Positions 53,277 to 61,951 of a stretch of 64,000 nt of DNA are shown piece by piece (the stretch's first letter is position 1; each line of letters opens with the position of its first letter). Source of the stretch: Fontibacillus phaseoli (lineage in GTDB: Bacteria > Bacillota > Bacilli > Paenibacillales > Paenibacillaceae); contig NZ_QPJW01000007.1 in the NCBI RefSeq assembly GCF_003337355.1, forward strand, positions 184,919-248,918. The letters are read 5' to 3'. Below the pieces are notes generated by a model. It was not told where the DNA came from, did not search any database, and worked only from the letters and a program-made list of their open reading frames with translations. A program made the translations under genes and the position numbers.

Positions 53277-55091
53277 TTGATCAAGCTGATCCGTAATCTA
53301 TTCCGCAAATCCTGGATGATTTTTGCCAATCTGTCGATGCAGAAAAAACTGGTAGTCATTTTTGTATTTTTAATTACTCTGCCGATCACTTATGTCAGTT
53401 ACTCTTCCTACCGCTCCAATTCCAACTCGGTCCTCGCCAGCACGACGGCGTCGGCAGGACAGATGACTGACAACGCGATGGATAAAGTCGACAGGTATAT
53501 TGAGGATCTAAAGCGGTATACCATGCTTCCCCTATATAACAAAGACGTTCAAAAATATCTCGACCAGCAGGGGACGGATTGGGATAAGAACTCGACCGTT
53601 AATATGTTTCTCATGTATCTGACGAACACGAAGGAGGAAATCTCCGCCGTCTACATGACCGACCATTATGATGCGATTTTTTACTATAACAAGCCCGGTC
53701 TTAATGAGCTGTATCCTTACGAGAGACTGGCGGAATGGAGAACGCGCACCGAACAGGCAGGCACCGCTCCGGTGTTAACCGGCACGCACCCGGTTCGCGT
53801 CAACGGCTCCGAACAACGGCAAGTGTTCACCGTCATGCGTTCCATCCAGTCCGTCAGCACCCTCAAAAATATCGGAATGATCGTCATTGACGTCGACTTA
53901 AGCTTGTTTGAGGATATCATTCAGCCCTTGAACACGGTGACCCACGGCGACACCTGGATCGTGGACGAACTGGGCAAAGTCGTTTATAATCGCGATCCGT
54001 CCGAACTCGGGAAAGACTTGAGCGGAAGTCCGCTGCTGGCCCAGGCGACGGGGCAACGCGGCAACTTCCGGCTGGACATCGGCGGCGAGCCGTATATGGC
54101 GGTCTATTCCGTTTCCAAGAGCACGGGATGGAAGACGCTCGTCTATATCCCGCTCAAGGAACTGCTCGCTCCAATGAAGCAGAGCCGCAACGCTATGATG
54201 ATCATGACGCTGTCGATCATTTCTTTTGCCTTGCTGGTGGCCATGATTATTTCCTATGCGCTCACCAAGCCGCTGAAACGCACGGTCCAGTTAATGAAGC
54301 AAGTACAGCGCGGCAAGCTGGATGTCCGGGTGAACGTCAAATACAACGATGAGATCGGAATGCTCGGCAGCCACTTCAACCGGATGCTTGGCCGGATTCG
54401 CGACCTGCTTCAGGAAGTTTACGAAACGGAGAAAAGCAAACAAAAAGCGGATATCCTGGCACTGCAAAACCAGATCAATCCGCATTTCATATACAACACG
54501 CTGGAATCCATCCGCATGCTGGCTGAACTGAACGACGACGACCGCGTCGCCGAGTTGACCTATTTATTAGGCCTGCTGCTTCGTTACAGCATTACCCGCC
54601 GCAGCGATGAAATCGTAACCGTCCGGCAGGAGCTGGAGCATGTTGAAAATTATTTACAGCTTCTGCAACTCCGGTTCCCGGATAAAATCAGCTATCAATT
54701 TATGATCCCGGAAACCTATTACGACTTGTCGATTATAAAGCTGGTGTTTCAACCTATTGTAGAAAATGCCATTTTTCACGGATTGGAAAAACAAGCCGAA
54801 CCTGGATCCATCACGATAACAGCCTGGAACGAACGGGACGATGTGATGTTCTCCATCCATGACAACGGGGTCGGCATGAGCGAAGAAAGGCTGGATTCGC
54901 TCAACCAAAGCCTGACCGACGGGAAGACGGATAAATTCGGCATCGGTCTGCGCAATGTGAATGAACGTGTCAGGTTGCATTACGGAGAAGCTTCAAGTCT
55001 TGTGGTGAACAGTACGCTTGGAGAAGGAACCACGGTCATCCTGCGCATCTCGGGCCTCATGAAAGCCGGGGAACCGGAAAGATATCAGTAA
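53277..55091 (+). CDS. YesM-type sensor histidine kinase
   Basis: A 604-residue membrane kinase. Helices at about 22-42 and 300-325 enclose an extracellular Cache-like sensor, followed by HAMP and the H box INPHFIYNTLESI with histidine at about H403. The ATPase motifs PIVENAIFHGL and DNGVGMSEERL are intact. The start codon is TTG at 53277, 5-6 bases after GAGGGG. It lies 33 bases after the permease and 14 before the regulator, so it is part of the importer operon, and it probably senses the imported sugar or its binding protein. Confidence 0.94.
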   Translation: MIKLIRNLFRKSWMIFANLSMQKKLVVIFVFLITLPITYVSYSSYRSNSNSVLASTTASAGQMTDNAMDKVDRYIEDLKRYTMLPLYNKDVQKYLDQQGTDWDKNSTVNMFLMYLTNTKEEISAVYMTDHYDAIFYYNKPGLNELYPYERLAEWRTRTEQAGTAPVLTGTHPVRVNGSEQRQVFTVMRSIQSVSTLKNIGMIVIDVDLSLFEDIIQPLNTVTHGDTWIVDELGKVVYNRDPSELGKDLSGSPLLAQATGQRGNFRLDIGGEPYMAVYSVSKSTGWKTLVYIPLKELLAPMKQSRNAMMIMTLSIISFALLVAMIISYALTKPLKRTVQLMKQVQRGKLDVRVNVKYNDEIGMLGSHFNRMLGRIRDLLQEVYETEKSKQKADILALQNQINPHFIYNTLESIRMLAELNDDDRVAELTYLLGLLLRYSITRRSDEIVTVRQELEHVENYLQLLQLRFPDKISYQFMIPETYYDLSIIKLVFQPIVENAIFHGLEKQAEPGSITITAWNERDDVMFSIHDNGVGMSEERLDSLNQSLTDGKTDKFGIGLRNVNERVRLHYGEASSLVVNSTLGEGTTVILRISGLMKAGEPERYQ

Positions 55092-55105
55092 AGGGGGAGT
55101 ACGTT

Positions 55106-56614
55106 ATGCTCAGGATCGTTATTGTCGATGATGAAACCTCCATTCGCGAAGGATTGGCGAAGATGATTGGCAAAGAGAGCGACCGGTTTCACATTGACGG
55201 CTCTTTCTCTAACGGGCAAGAGGTGCTGGATTTTACGGCAGATTCCGAGTTTGACGTTGTCATTACCGATATCCGGATGCCCCTGGTTGACGGTCTGGAG
55301 TTGACCCGGGAATTGAAACAAATCCGGCCGGATACCCGCTGCATTATCATGAGCGGATTCACCGATTTCGAATATGCCCGGCAAGCGCTCAGGTACTCCG
55401 CGGTAGATTATTTACTGAAGCCCATTAACAAAAAGCAGCTATTCGGGCTGCTATATCAATTGGACAATGAAAAGGAACTGGCCTTGGGCAAAGAGCAACA
55501 ATTGCGCTCCAAACTTCTCCTCACTTACCTAAGAAGCCTGCCTTCTCTTTGCCAGCAGATGCCTGAACTGATCTTGCCCTTACCCCATTTTTCGGTAACG
55601 ATTATTAAAGGCAGTGATTTGGAGGCGCTTCACTCCAGCGTCACCCTGCTAAGGCGTCTGCCTCAAAACCGGTTTGACGTTATAGATACAAAGGAAAGGG
55701 AAATTACCCTGATTACCTATTACGCAAACCCACCGGGACCGGAGGAAATAGCCCGTCTGGCCGAATCGCTGCGGCAGTTCCCCCACCCCGGCATCGTACA
55801 GGCCGGCTCCAGTCCCGGATACACGGATCCAGCGAATCTCAGCAGGGCTTATTCAGAAGCGAGACGGGCCTGTGATCGCGGGATGTACTGCAAGGAGTCT
55901 TGGAGCTATTGCTCTTATATCCAGGAATTCGGGGAAGAGCTTGAAGTGAACGAACTGTTTGCCCGAAACCGGGAAGCCCTGGTTCAATCCATGCAGGTGT
56001 TGAATATCCAGCAAGCGCTAAAATATCTGGAGATGCAGTTCCATGAACTCGAACTAGCCAAAGCTTCTCGCGAGGCTTTAATCCGGCTTTGCGAACTGGC
56101 CTTTGAAGCCGCCGGTACCGAGTTGCATGAATGGGGAAAAATCTTCGGGCCCGCCATCCCTGCTTGGTTGGAAGAACAACTCCAGTCTTGTCTGAGGTTT
56201 GATGAGATGAAAGACAGCTTTACAGGCGAGTTCTCTACAGGCCTGCAACAAATCCGGGAAGGGCGGCTTACCCAGGGCGGAAAGTCCGTAGAAATCGTCA
56301 AAAAATGGATCGCCGAGCATTACGACGAGCAGGCAGAGCTCGGCAACCTGGCCAGCATGGTATACTTGACGCCCAGTTATCTCAGCAAACTGTTCAAGCA
56401 TGAAACCGGCCTGACGATCACCGACTACCTGATCGAAGTGCGAATTCGCAAAGCCAAGCAACTGCTGCTCCATTCCAGCGAGCTGAAAATCCATGAAGTC
56501 GGCACCGAGGTCGGCTATCCCGATCCCGCCTACTTCAACAAATTGTTCAAGCGGATCGTCGGCGTTACTCCCAATGAATACAAGAAAATCAGCAATCGTA
56601 ATAATGTCTTCTAA
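55106..56614 (+). CDS. YesN-type response regulator with AraC DNA-binding domain
   Basis: A 502-residue regulator. The receiver domain (1-120) has DDE at 8-10, D55 in ITDIRMP and the lysine in LLKPINK. The C-terminal AraC domain (about 398-498) includes YLTPSYLSKLFKHETGLTI and HEVGTEVGYPDPAYFNKLFK. AAAGGGGG lies eight bases before the ATG. It is the last gene of the operon; it should activate the importer and perhaps the divergent beta-mannosidase. Confidence 0.95.
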   Translation: MLRIVIVDDETSIREGLAKMIGKESDRFHIDGSFSNGQEVLDFTADSEFDVVITDIRMPLVDGLELTRELKQIRPDTRCIIMSGFTDFEYARQALRYSAVDYLLKPINKKQLFGLLYQLDNEKELALGKEQQLRSKLLLTYLRSLPSLCQQMPELILPLPHFSVTIIKGSDLEALHSSVTLLRRLPQNRFDVIDTKEREITLITYYANPPGPEEIARLAESLRQFPHPGIVQAGSSPGYTDPANLSRAYSEARRACDRGMYCKESWSYCSYIQEFGEELEVNELFARNREALVQSMQVLNIQQALKYLEMQFHELELAKASREALIRLCELAFEAAGTELHEWGKIFGPAIPAWLEEQLQSCLRFDEMKDSFTGEFSTGLQQIREGRLTQGGKSVEIVKKWIAEHYDEQAELGNLASMVYLTPSYLSKLFKHETGLTITDYLIEVRIRKAKQLLLHSSELKIHEVGTEVGYPDPAYFNKLFKRIVGVTPNEYKKISNRNNVF

Positions 56615-56942
56615 AAGGTGGACATAAAGGCTTTTTTGTCTATCTGGAGAGTAAATATAAAGAAAGCGAATTGTCATGGGAGTCCTCAGATAAATCTAAG
56701 TAAAGAGATACCTATTTTTGTGCTCCACACACGAACAGAACCCCTTAGGGTCCACCTAAAAGCGGACACTAAGGGGTTCTCTAATACACTATGTAAATGT
56801 GCATATATTGTAGAAGTTAACACTCCGAGGTACTAAATGGCCTTTGCGAGTGTCCACTATTTAAAAGACAATCTACAAAAATTCCACCATACATGGACAT
56901 ATCGAAATTAAACTCTCCTATAATCTCTCCGTCCAATTTTTA
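56615..56942. other. Intergenic region with inverted repeats
   Basis: No gene is seen. A stem with 12-base arms, AGAACCCCTTAG / CTAAGGGGTTCT, spans 56737-56780 and could end transcription of the upstream operon, although the T-run is weak. GTGGACA at 56619 and its complement TGTCCAC near 56853, with further GTCCAC/GCGGACA copies inside the stem, hint at a remnant of an insertion element or MITE. Confidence 0.4.
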
Positions 56943-57614
56943 CTAGATATCCGTTCTCTCCACATTCCGGATCGTCAAATAGGCAATCAGGACGCCGGCC
57001 AGAGCGACCGTAGCCGGTATATAAATAATGGAATTCAAGGTGAACTCCGTACCGCTGCCGATATTCAAAACCGCCATAAGAATAATCCCGGACACGATGG
57101 TTGCGGACACCGAGTAATTTCGCATTCCGAAGTAAAGCGGGACAAGACTGATGCAACTGGTCATGGCTGCGCTCACCAGAAATCCGACTCCGTAGTCCAC
57201 CATCATCCCATTCGTCAGATCCTCATTTACGAAAAGAGCAAATCGATTGAAAATATGAAATCCAGTGAAGATCAGTACCCGGGAAAGAATGCCGAAAACA
57301 AAAGTAAACAGGAGAACGATCAGCATTTTTGCCTGCAGGAATTTTTTCCGGCTTAAAGGGTACATGAACAACACGGTCACGGTTTTGTTTTTGTATTCAT
57401 CGATAATGAACTTAGATAACAGTACGGAAGCAAAAATGATGAATATGAACGAAGCGGAGTTCGTCAGCACGTACGCTTCCTTGTAGCTTCTCAAAGGCTC
57501 GTCGTAATTTACCCCGATGAGGGAGCCCATGAATACGATAATGGCAATGAATCCGCCCAGAATGATACCTTTGAGTTTTTGTTTTTTCAATTCCAGTTTC
57601 ATCAAATTTAGCAT
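56943..57614 (-). CDS. ABC-2 type export permease
   Basis: A 223-residue membrane protein with six predicted helices, of the kind paired with BcrA-type ATPases in peptide-antibiotic export or immunity. It shares the N-terminus MLNLMKLELKK and much of its pattern (FASVLLSKFIIDEYK, SCISLVPLYFGM, YLTIRNVE) with the neighbouring permease at 57632, so the two arose by tandem duplication and may work as a heterodimer. GGAGGTGG precedes the ATG. It is the last gene of the three-gene ABC operon. Confidence 0.9.
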   Translation of the reverse strand: MLNLMKLELKKQKLKGIILGGFIAIIVFMGSLIGVNYDEPLRSYKEAYVLTNSASFIFIIFASVLLSKFIIDEYKNKTVTVLFMYPLSRKKFLQAKMLIVLLFTFVFGILSRVLIFTGFHIFNRFALFVNEDLTNGMMVDYGVGFLVSAAMTSCISLVPLYFGMRNYSVSATIVSGIILMAVLNIGSGTEFTLNSIIYIPATVALAGVLIAYLTIRNVERTDI

Positions 57615-57631
57615 TCAGGCCGCCACCTCCT

Positions 57632-58321
57632 TTACACAATATCCTTGACCTCAACATTCCGGATGGATAAATACGCGATCAGAAGACCGATGACGCCAAT
57701 TGTTGCAGGGATAATAAAAATCGAACTCAATGTTGAATTGGATCCATTGGTAGAATTCAGTATAGATGCAATGATAATTGAGGATATGATCGAGGTGGCA
57801 ACCGAATGCTTAAGCATCCCGAAATAAAGAGGAACCAGGCTGATGCAACTGACCATAACCGAATTCACGAGAATGCCAATGCCCTGTTGCAGCAGCAATG
57901 CGGTCTCTATTTTACCCGGAATAAATTGAGCATATTGGTTATACAAATAGAAGCCGGAGAAAGCCACCACGCGGGAAATAATTCCGAAAAGGAACGTAAA
58001 CAGGAAGACAACGGCGATTTTGGCAGTGAGCAGTTTTTTCCGTTCCACCGGATACATAAACAGCACCGTGATGGAGCCGCTTTTATATTCATCAATAATA
58101 TACTTGGCCAAAAGGACGGACGCGAATATATTAAACGTTATGGATGCTAACGCATTGATAAAGGCAATTATTTCATCATAATTGGAGAACGGCACCTCCT
58201 CCGTTTTATCATAATTTAGAAGGATAACAAAGATCATGATCACGAACGTTGCGATGAACCCTCCCAGAATATTTCCGCCAATCTTATACTTTTTTAATTC
58301 CAGTTTCATTAAATTAAGCAC
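57632..58321 (-). CDS. ABC-2 type export permease, paralogue of its neighbour
   Basis: A 229-residue membrane protein with six predicted helices and the same layout as the permease downstream (FASVLLAKYIIDEYK, SCISLVPLYFGML, YLSIRNVE). The start is GTG at 58321, five bases after GGGGGTGG and overlapping the ATPase stop by 8 bases; it gives the same MLNLMKLELKK start as the paralogue. It resembles YcbO-like permeases in length and context. Confidence 0.9.
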   Translation of the reverse strand: MLNLMKLELKKYKIGGNILGGFIATFVIMIFVILLNYDKTEEVPFSNYDEIIAFINALASITFNIFASVLLAKYIIDEYKSGSITVLFMYPVERKKLLTAKIAVVFLFTFLFGIISRVVAFSGFYLYNQYAQFIPGKIETALLLQQGIGILVNSVMVSCISLVPLYFGMLKHSVATSIISSIIIASILNSTNGSNSTLSSIFIIPATIGVIGLLIAYLSIRNVEVKDIV

Positions 58322-59237
58322 TCAGGCCACCCCCGTTCAATAGCGAGATAAAGTAATCTTCCAGCGAACTGTTCTTTTTGTGAATCGAATCGATCATTAC
58401 ATCGTTCATGATCAGCACTTTGCTGATTTCGTTCTGCGCGGCACGGGCATCATATACGCGGAGTGTATGCTCGTCGATGACTTTGAAGTTGGTCAAATTC
58501 AACTGGTCCGACAAAAGGAATGCCGCCTTCTTGCTATCGCTCACGACCAGCTCAATATATTCGGTGTTCCGCTCCCGCACCCGTTCCATCGGAACTTCTT
58601 CGATCAACCGCCCATGATTGATTACACCGATCGTGTCTGCCATTTGTTCCATTTCTCCCAAAATATGACTGGATATGAGCAGCGTCATCCCGTATTCTTT
58701 GGACAGCATTTTGAACAAGTCACGAATTTCCTTGATCCCTACCGGATCCAGCCCGTTAATGGGCTCATCCAGGATCAGCAGTTCGGGCTTGGTTATAATC
58801 GCTCTGGCAATCCCCAGTCTCTGCTTCATCCCGAGTGAGAAATCCTTTACCGGTTTGTGATCGATATTTTTCAAATTTACCAGTTCAAGGGCGTCATCAA
58901 TTGAATTCTTGTTATAGTAACCCATATACTCGCAATGCAGCTCCAGGTTCTCTCTCGCTTTCAGCTTGTCGTAGAAAATCGGATATTCAATGATCGTCCC
59001 CATCCGTCCCAGCAATCCGTACGACTTCGGCGTCAGCTTTTCTCCAAAAATTTCGATTTCTCCGCCAGTCGGTTTTACCAAATTCGTGAGCATTTTCATG
59101 ACCGTCGTTTTACCCGCGCCGTTCGGCCCCAGGAACCCGTAAATCTCTCCCTGTTGAATGCTCAGATTGACATCGGAAACCACTTCTTTTCCCTGAAACA
59201 CTTTAGTTAATCGGGTCGTTCTGACGATATGGCTCAT
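58314..59237 (-). CDS. ABC exporter ATPase, BcrA/YcbN type
   Basis: A 307-residue ATPase that would drive the two overlapping or adjacent permeases. Walker A (GPNGAGKTT), the signature (FSLGMKQRLGIARA), Walker B (LLILDEPINGLDP) and the switch histidine (LLISSHILGE) are all intact. The C-terminal extension is typical of bacitracin- and lantibiotic-type transporters. The start at 59237 has AAAGGAG upstream. It is the first gene of the ABC operon, downstream of an OmpR/HK pair from which it is separated by a terminator; the pair probably controls it. Confidence 0.94.
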   Translation of the reverse strand: MSHIVRTTRLTKVFQGKEVVSDVNLSIQQGEIYGFLGPNGAGKTTVMKMLTNLVKPTGGEIEIFGEKLTPKSYGLLGRMGTIIEYPIFYDKLKARENLELHCEYMGYYNKNSIDDALELVNLKNIDHKPVKDFSLGMKQRLGIARAIITKPELLILDEPINGLDPVGIKEIRDLFKMLSKEYGMTLLISSHILGEMEQMADTIGVINHGRLIEEVPMERVRERNTEYIELVVSDSKKAAFLLSDQLNLTNFKVIDEHTLRVYDARAAQNEISKVLIMNDVMIDSIHKKNSSLEDYFISLLNGGGLSA

Positions 59238-59351
59238 ACCCTGACCACTCCTTTGCTTCTTGCTTATTCTTATAGTTTTATTGTAAAAGCCGATTTTATC
59301 GTAATTATTAATCAAATCTTACTTAATTCTTAAGTTCCGGCGTGACCCAGC

Positions 59352-59399
59352 AAAAAAGCCTATAGCAAGCAGACCTTTCTGCCTTCTATAAGCTTTTGC
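59352..59399 (-). terminator. Terminator after the histidine kinase gene
   Basis: Broken long stem (AAAAGC, TATAG and GCAGA pair with TCTGC, CTATA and GCTTTT), with T6 on the minus strand. Confidence 0.8.
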
Positions 59400-59406
59400 T
59401 TCAAAA

Positions 59407-60345
59407 TTAATACCGGAACGGCTTCAATTGCACGGTGAAAATGGTTTTCTCGTACGGCCTGCTATAAAGCGTGATATCTCCACCCATATTTTGCGCAAGC
59501 CTCCGGGTGATCGTCAAACCCAGACCGCTTCCCTGGTAGGATTTGTTCCTGGAATCCTCCAGCGTATACATCCGCTCAAACACCTTATTCTGGTGAATCT
59601 CCCCGATGCCCTTCCCCTGGTCCCATATGTCCACGCATACTTGTTCACGTTCTTGCCTTAAGGTCAAACCAATGACGTTCCCTTCGCTGCCATAGCGGAT
59701 CGCGTTGGAGATCAGATTATTCAGAATCCGGTCCAGGGCATTTTCATTAGCGTAAGCATATAGCGGCTCGTCCGGAATCTTAAGTTCCACTTTAATCCCT
59801 TTGCCGGTGAGTACGTCATAAAAGGCCAGCATGTTTCTGCGGCAGACTTCATTCAAATGGACCCGGGTCAGCGGCATAGGCTGATCCCCGGACTCCAGCT
59901 TCGCCAAGTCGAAAAATTGCCCGATCATCTCTATGACTTCATAGGCTTTACGATGCACCTTAACCAGCAATTCCGCACGTTCCTCTGCAATCATATCCGG
60001 ATCAAGACGAATCGTTTCTATATAACCCAGAACGACGGTAAGGGGCGTCTTCAAATCATGCGATATGTTGGACAGCATCCGGCGAATAGACTGCTCGGTC
60101 CCCGTTCGCTCCGCAAGAATCCGCTGATTGTACTCCAGCACCCGGTTAATGTCGATCAGGATCAGCCTGAGCTCGGGATCTTCCGTAAACAACAGCAATT
60201 TTTCGCCGGTGTCATCGGCAAGAATCCGGCTCAGCTTGTCGTGCACGCGCCGTAGCTGATGACTTCTTTTCCTGTTGGCATAATGCTGCCTGTAAAGCAG
60301 GCCCGACAAAATTAATATAATGCCGATCAGCACAGGCTCCATCAT
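59407..60345 (-). CDS. Sensor histidine kinase, YcbM-like
   Basis: A 312-residue kinase with a single N-terminal helix (about 4-19) and no extracellular domain. The H box SNISHDLKTPLT has its histidine at about H96. N (NNLISNAIRYG), G1 (DQGKGIG) and G2 (GSGLGLT) boxes are intact. Kinases this short, without a sensor domain, usually depend on their ABC transporter to detect antibiotic peptides. Its ATG overlaps the regulator's TGA (ATGA). Confidence 0.92.
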   Translation of the reverse strand: MMEPVLIGIILILSGLLYRQHYANRKRSHQLRRVHDKLSRILADDTGEKLLLFTEDPELRLILIDINRVLEYNQRILAERTGTEQSIRRMLSNISHDLKTPLTVVLGYIETIRLDPDMIAEERAELLVKVHRKAYEVIEMIGQFFDLAKLESGDQPMPLTRVHLNEVCRRNMLAFYDVLTGKGIKVELKIPDEPLYAYANENALDRILNNLISNAIRYGSEGNVIGLTLRQEREQVCVDIWDQGKGIGEIHQNKVFERMYTLEDSRNKSYQGSGLGLTITRRLAQNMGGDITLYSRPYEKTIFTVQLKPFRY

Positions 60346-61046
60346 TCGCGCCCATCCCACTTGTATCCGATTCCCCACAAGGTTTTCAAGTATTTCGGGT
60401 CGGATGGATCTTCTTCGATTTTCTCCCGCAACCGGCGGATATGTACATTGATGACGTTCTCGTCACCCAAATAGTCGTCATTCCAAATAAATCCGTAAAT
60501 CTGCGCTTTGGTAAATACGCGGTTTGGATTCTTGAGGAACAGCTTAAGGATTTCGGCCTCCTTGGCCGTCAGCTTGATGTCCTCGCCGCCTCTGCGAACG
60601 ACGTAGTTGTCCAGATCGACGGTCAATCCATCCAGATTCACGATGTCATCCTGTTTCTCCTCCGGCTCGCGCCGGGCATATAACGTCGCTCTGCGGATCG
60701 CCGCTTTAATCCGGGCCGTAATCTCGATCAGGGAAAACGGCTTGGAGATATAATCATCCGCCCCGAACCCGAGGCCAATGGCCTTGTCGATATCATTGTC
60801 CTTGGCGGACATGATCAATATCGGAACCGAACTGGTCTCCCTCACGATCTTGATCACCTCGATCCCATCCAGCTTAGGCATCATAATATCGACGACGAGC
60901 AGATCAAACGGCTCGCTCCGGAACCGCGCAACGCCTTCTTCGCCGTTATCGGCGGAAACCACCGCGTACCCTTCCTTCTTCAGATATCCGGCCAGCATCT
61001 CCACGATTTCGGCATCATCTTCAACAAGCAAAATCCTATGCGGCAC
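60342..61046 (-). CDS. OmpR-family response regulator, YcbL-like
   Basis: A 234-residue regulator: a receiver domain with EDD at 9-11 and the phosphorylated aspartate at about D53 (LLVVDIMMP), the lysine in YISKPF, and a C-terminal winged helix with LTAKEAEILKLFLKNPNRV and VINVHIRRLREKIE. The GTG at 61046 is preferred, with GAGGTG 8 bases upstream; earlier GTG and TTG codons are possible. It pairs with the kinase downstream and probably activates the BcrA-type ABC genes. Confidence 0.93.
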   Translation of the reverse strand: MPHRILLVEDDAEIVEMLAGYLKKEGYAVVSADNGEEGVARFRSEPFDLLVVDIMMPKLDGIEVIKIVRETSSVPILIMSAKDNDIDKAIGLGFGADDYISKPFSLIEITARIKAAIRRATLYARREPEEKQDDIVNLDGLTVDLDNYVVRRGGEDIKLTAKEAEILKLFLKNPNRVFTKAQIYGFIWNDDYLGDENVINVHIRRLREKIEEDPSDPKYLKTLWGIGYKWDGRE

Positions 61047-61159
61047 GTCCACCCCACCTCTCAACTTTTCCCATTATACTATTTTTGTGAATGCTGCGGG
61101 ACCCGCGTATAATAGAATTGCAAGCCGATTTGGAATTTTTACGGGTGCAGGTGATTGAT

Positions 61160-61729
61160 TTGTCCAATTCCATCCTAACCAAAAAAGCGTTAGCCGCCTC
61201 CTTGAAACAGATGATGGGGGAAACTCCCCTGAATAAAATCACGGTCAAGCATTTGGTCGAGGATTGCGGGCTGAACCGACAAACCTTCTATTATCATTTT
61301 CAGGATATCTATGAGCTGCTCGGCTGGATTTATCAGACGGAAGCGGTCGATACGATTGCGGAATACCGCAGTTATACTACATGGACCCATGGCTTCCACA
61401 AAATTTTTACGTATATCGAAAACAATAAAGCCTTTTGCCTGAACACGTTGCACTCCCTGGCCAGAAATCATCTGGACACCTACCTGTACTCGGTGACGAA
61501 TCAGTTGATCATGGGCGTCGTTAATGAGGTTTCCTGCAACAAGCAAGTCGAAGAAAAAGAGAAAAAATTCATCGCCAATTTCTATACGCTAGCCTTTACC
61601 GGACTCGTGATCCAGTGGATGCGGGACGGAATGAAAGAGGAGCCTCAGGCGATCATCGAACGCTTAAGCGAATTGGTGGAGGGAAACTTTGAACGGGCAC
61701 TGCAGCGGTATGAACAAAAAACGAACTGA
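61160..61729 (+). CDS. TetR-family regulator, DhaS-like
   Basis: A 189-residue regulator with an N-terminal TetR helix-turn-helix (ITVKHLVEDCGLNRQTFYYHF). It begins SNSILTKKALAASLKQMM, which fits DhaS of Lactococcus in sequence pattern and in length (187 residues there). The start is taken as TTG at 61160, five bases after AGGTGA; longer in-frame starts at 61091 and 61151 have poor sites. No dihydroxyacetone kinase gene is nearby. The next gene encodes an oleate hydratase, so it may instead respond to fatty acids. That link is from position only. Confidence 0.85.
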   Translation: MSNSILTKKALAASLKQMMGETPLNKITVKHLVEDCGLNRQTFYYHFQDIYELLGWIYQTEAVDTIAEYRSYTTWTHGFHKIFTYIENNKAFCLNTLHSLARNHLDTYLYSVTNQLIMGVVNEVSCNKQVEEKEKKFIANFYTLAFTGLVIQWMRDGMKEEPQAIIERLSELVEGNFERALQRYEQKTN

Positions 61730-61735
61730 CAGGAC

Positions 61736-61780
61736 AAGACCTTCAGCCGGGAATCGTGTTCCTTGCAAAGGTCTTTTGAT
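61736..61780 (+). terminator. Terminator after the TetR-type gene
   Basis: Stem AAGACCTT / AAGGTCTT with a long loop and T4 after it. Confidence 0.6.
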
Positions 61781-61951
61781 TATGCTCAAGTTGTCGAATC
61801 ATCTCGTAAAAGGTCGATTTGCTATACAATGATCACCCGATGTCCAAAAACCGTACACTCGCCCTTCATTGACGATGTTCCGCTCCGAAAAAAAGGACTA
61901 CATTAAGGATGTTCCTATCGAACAATACCTTTGTTTTGGAGGCGACGGGTT

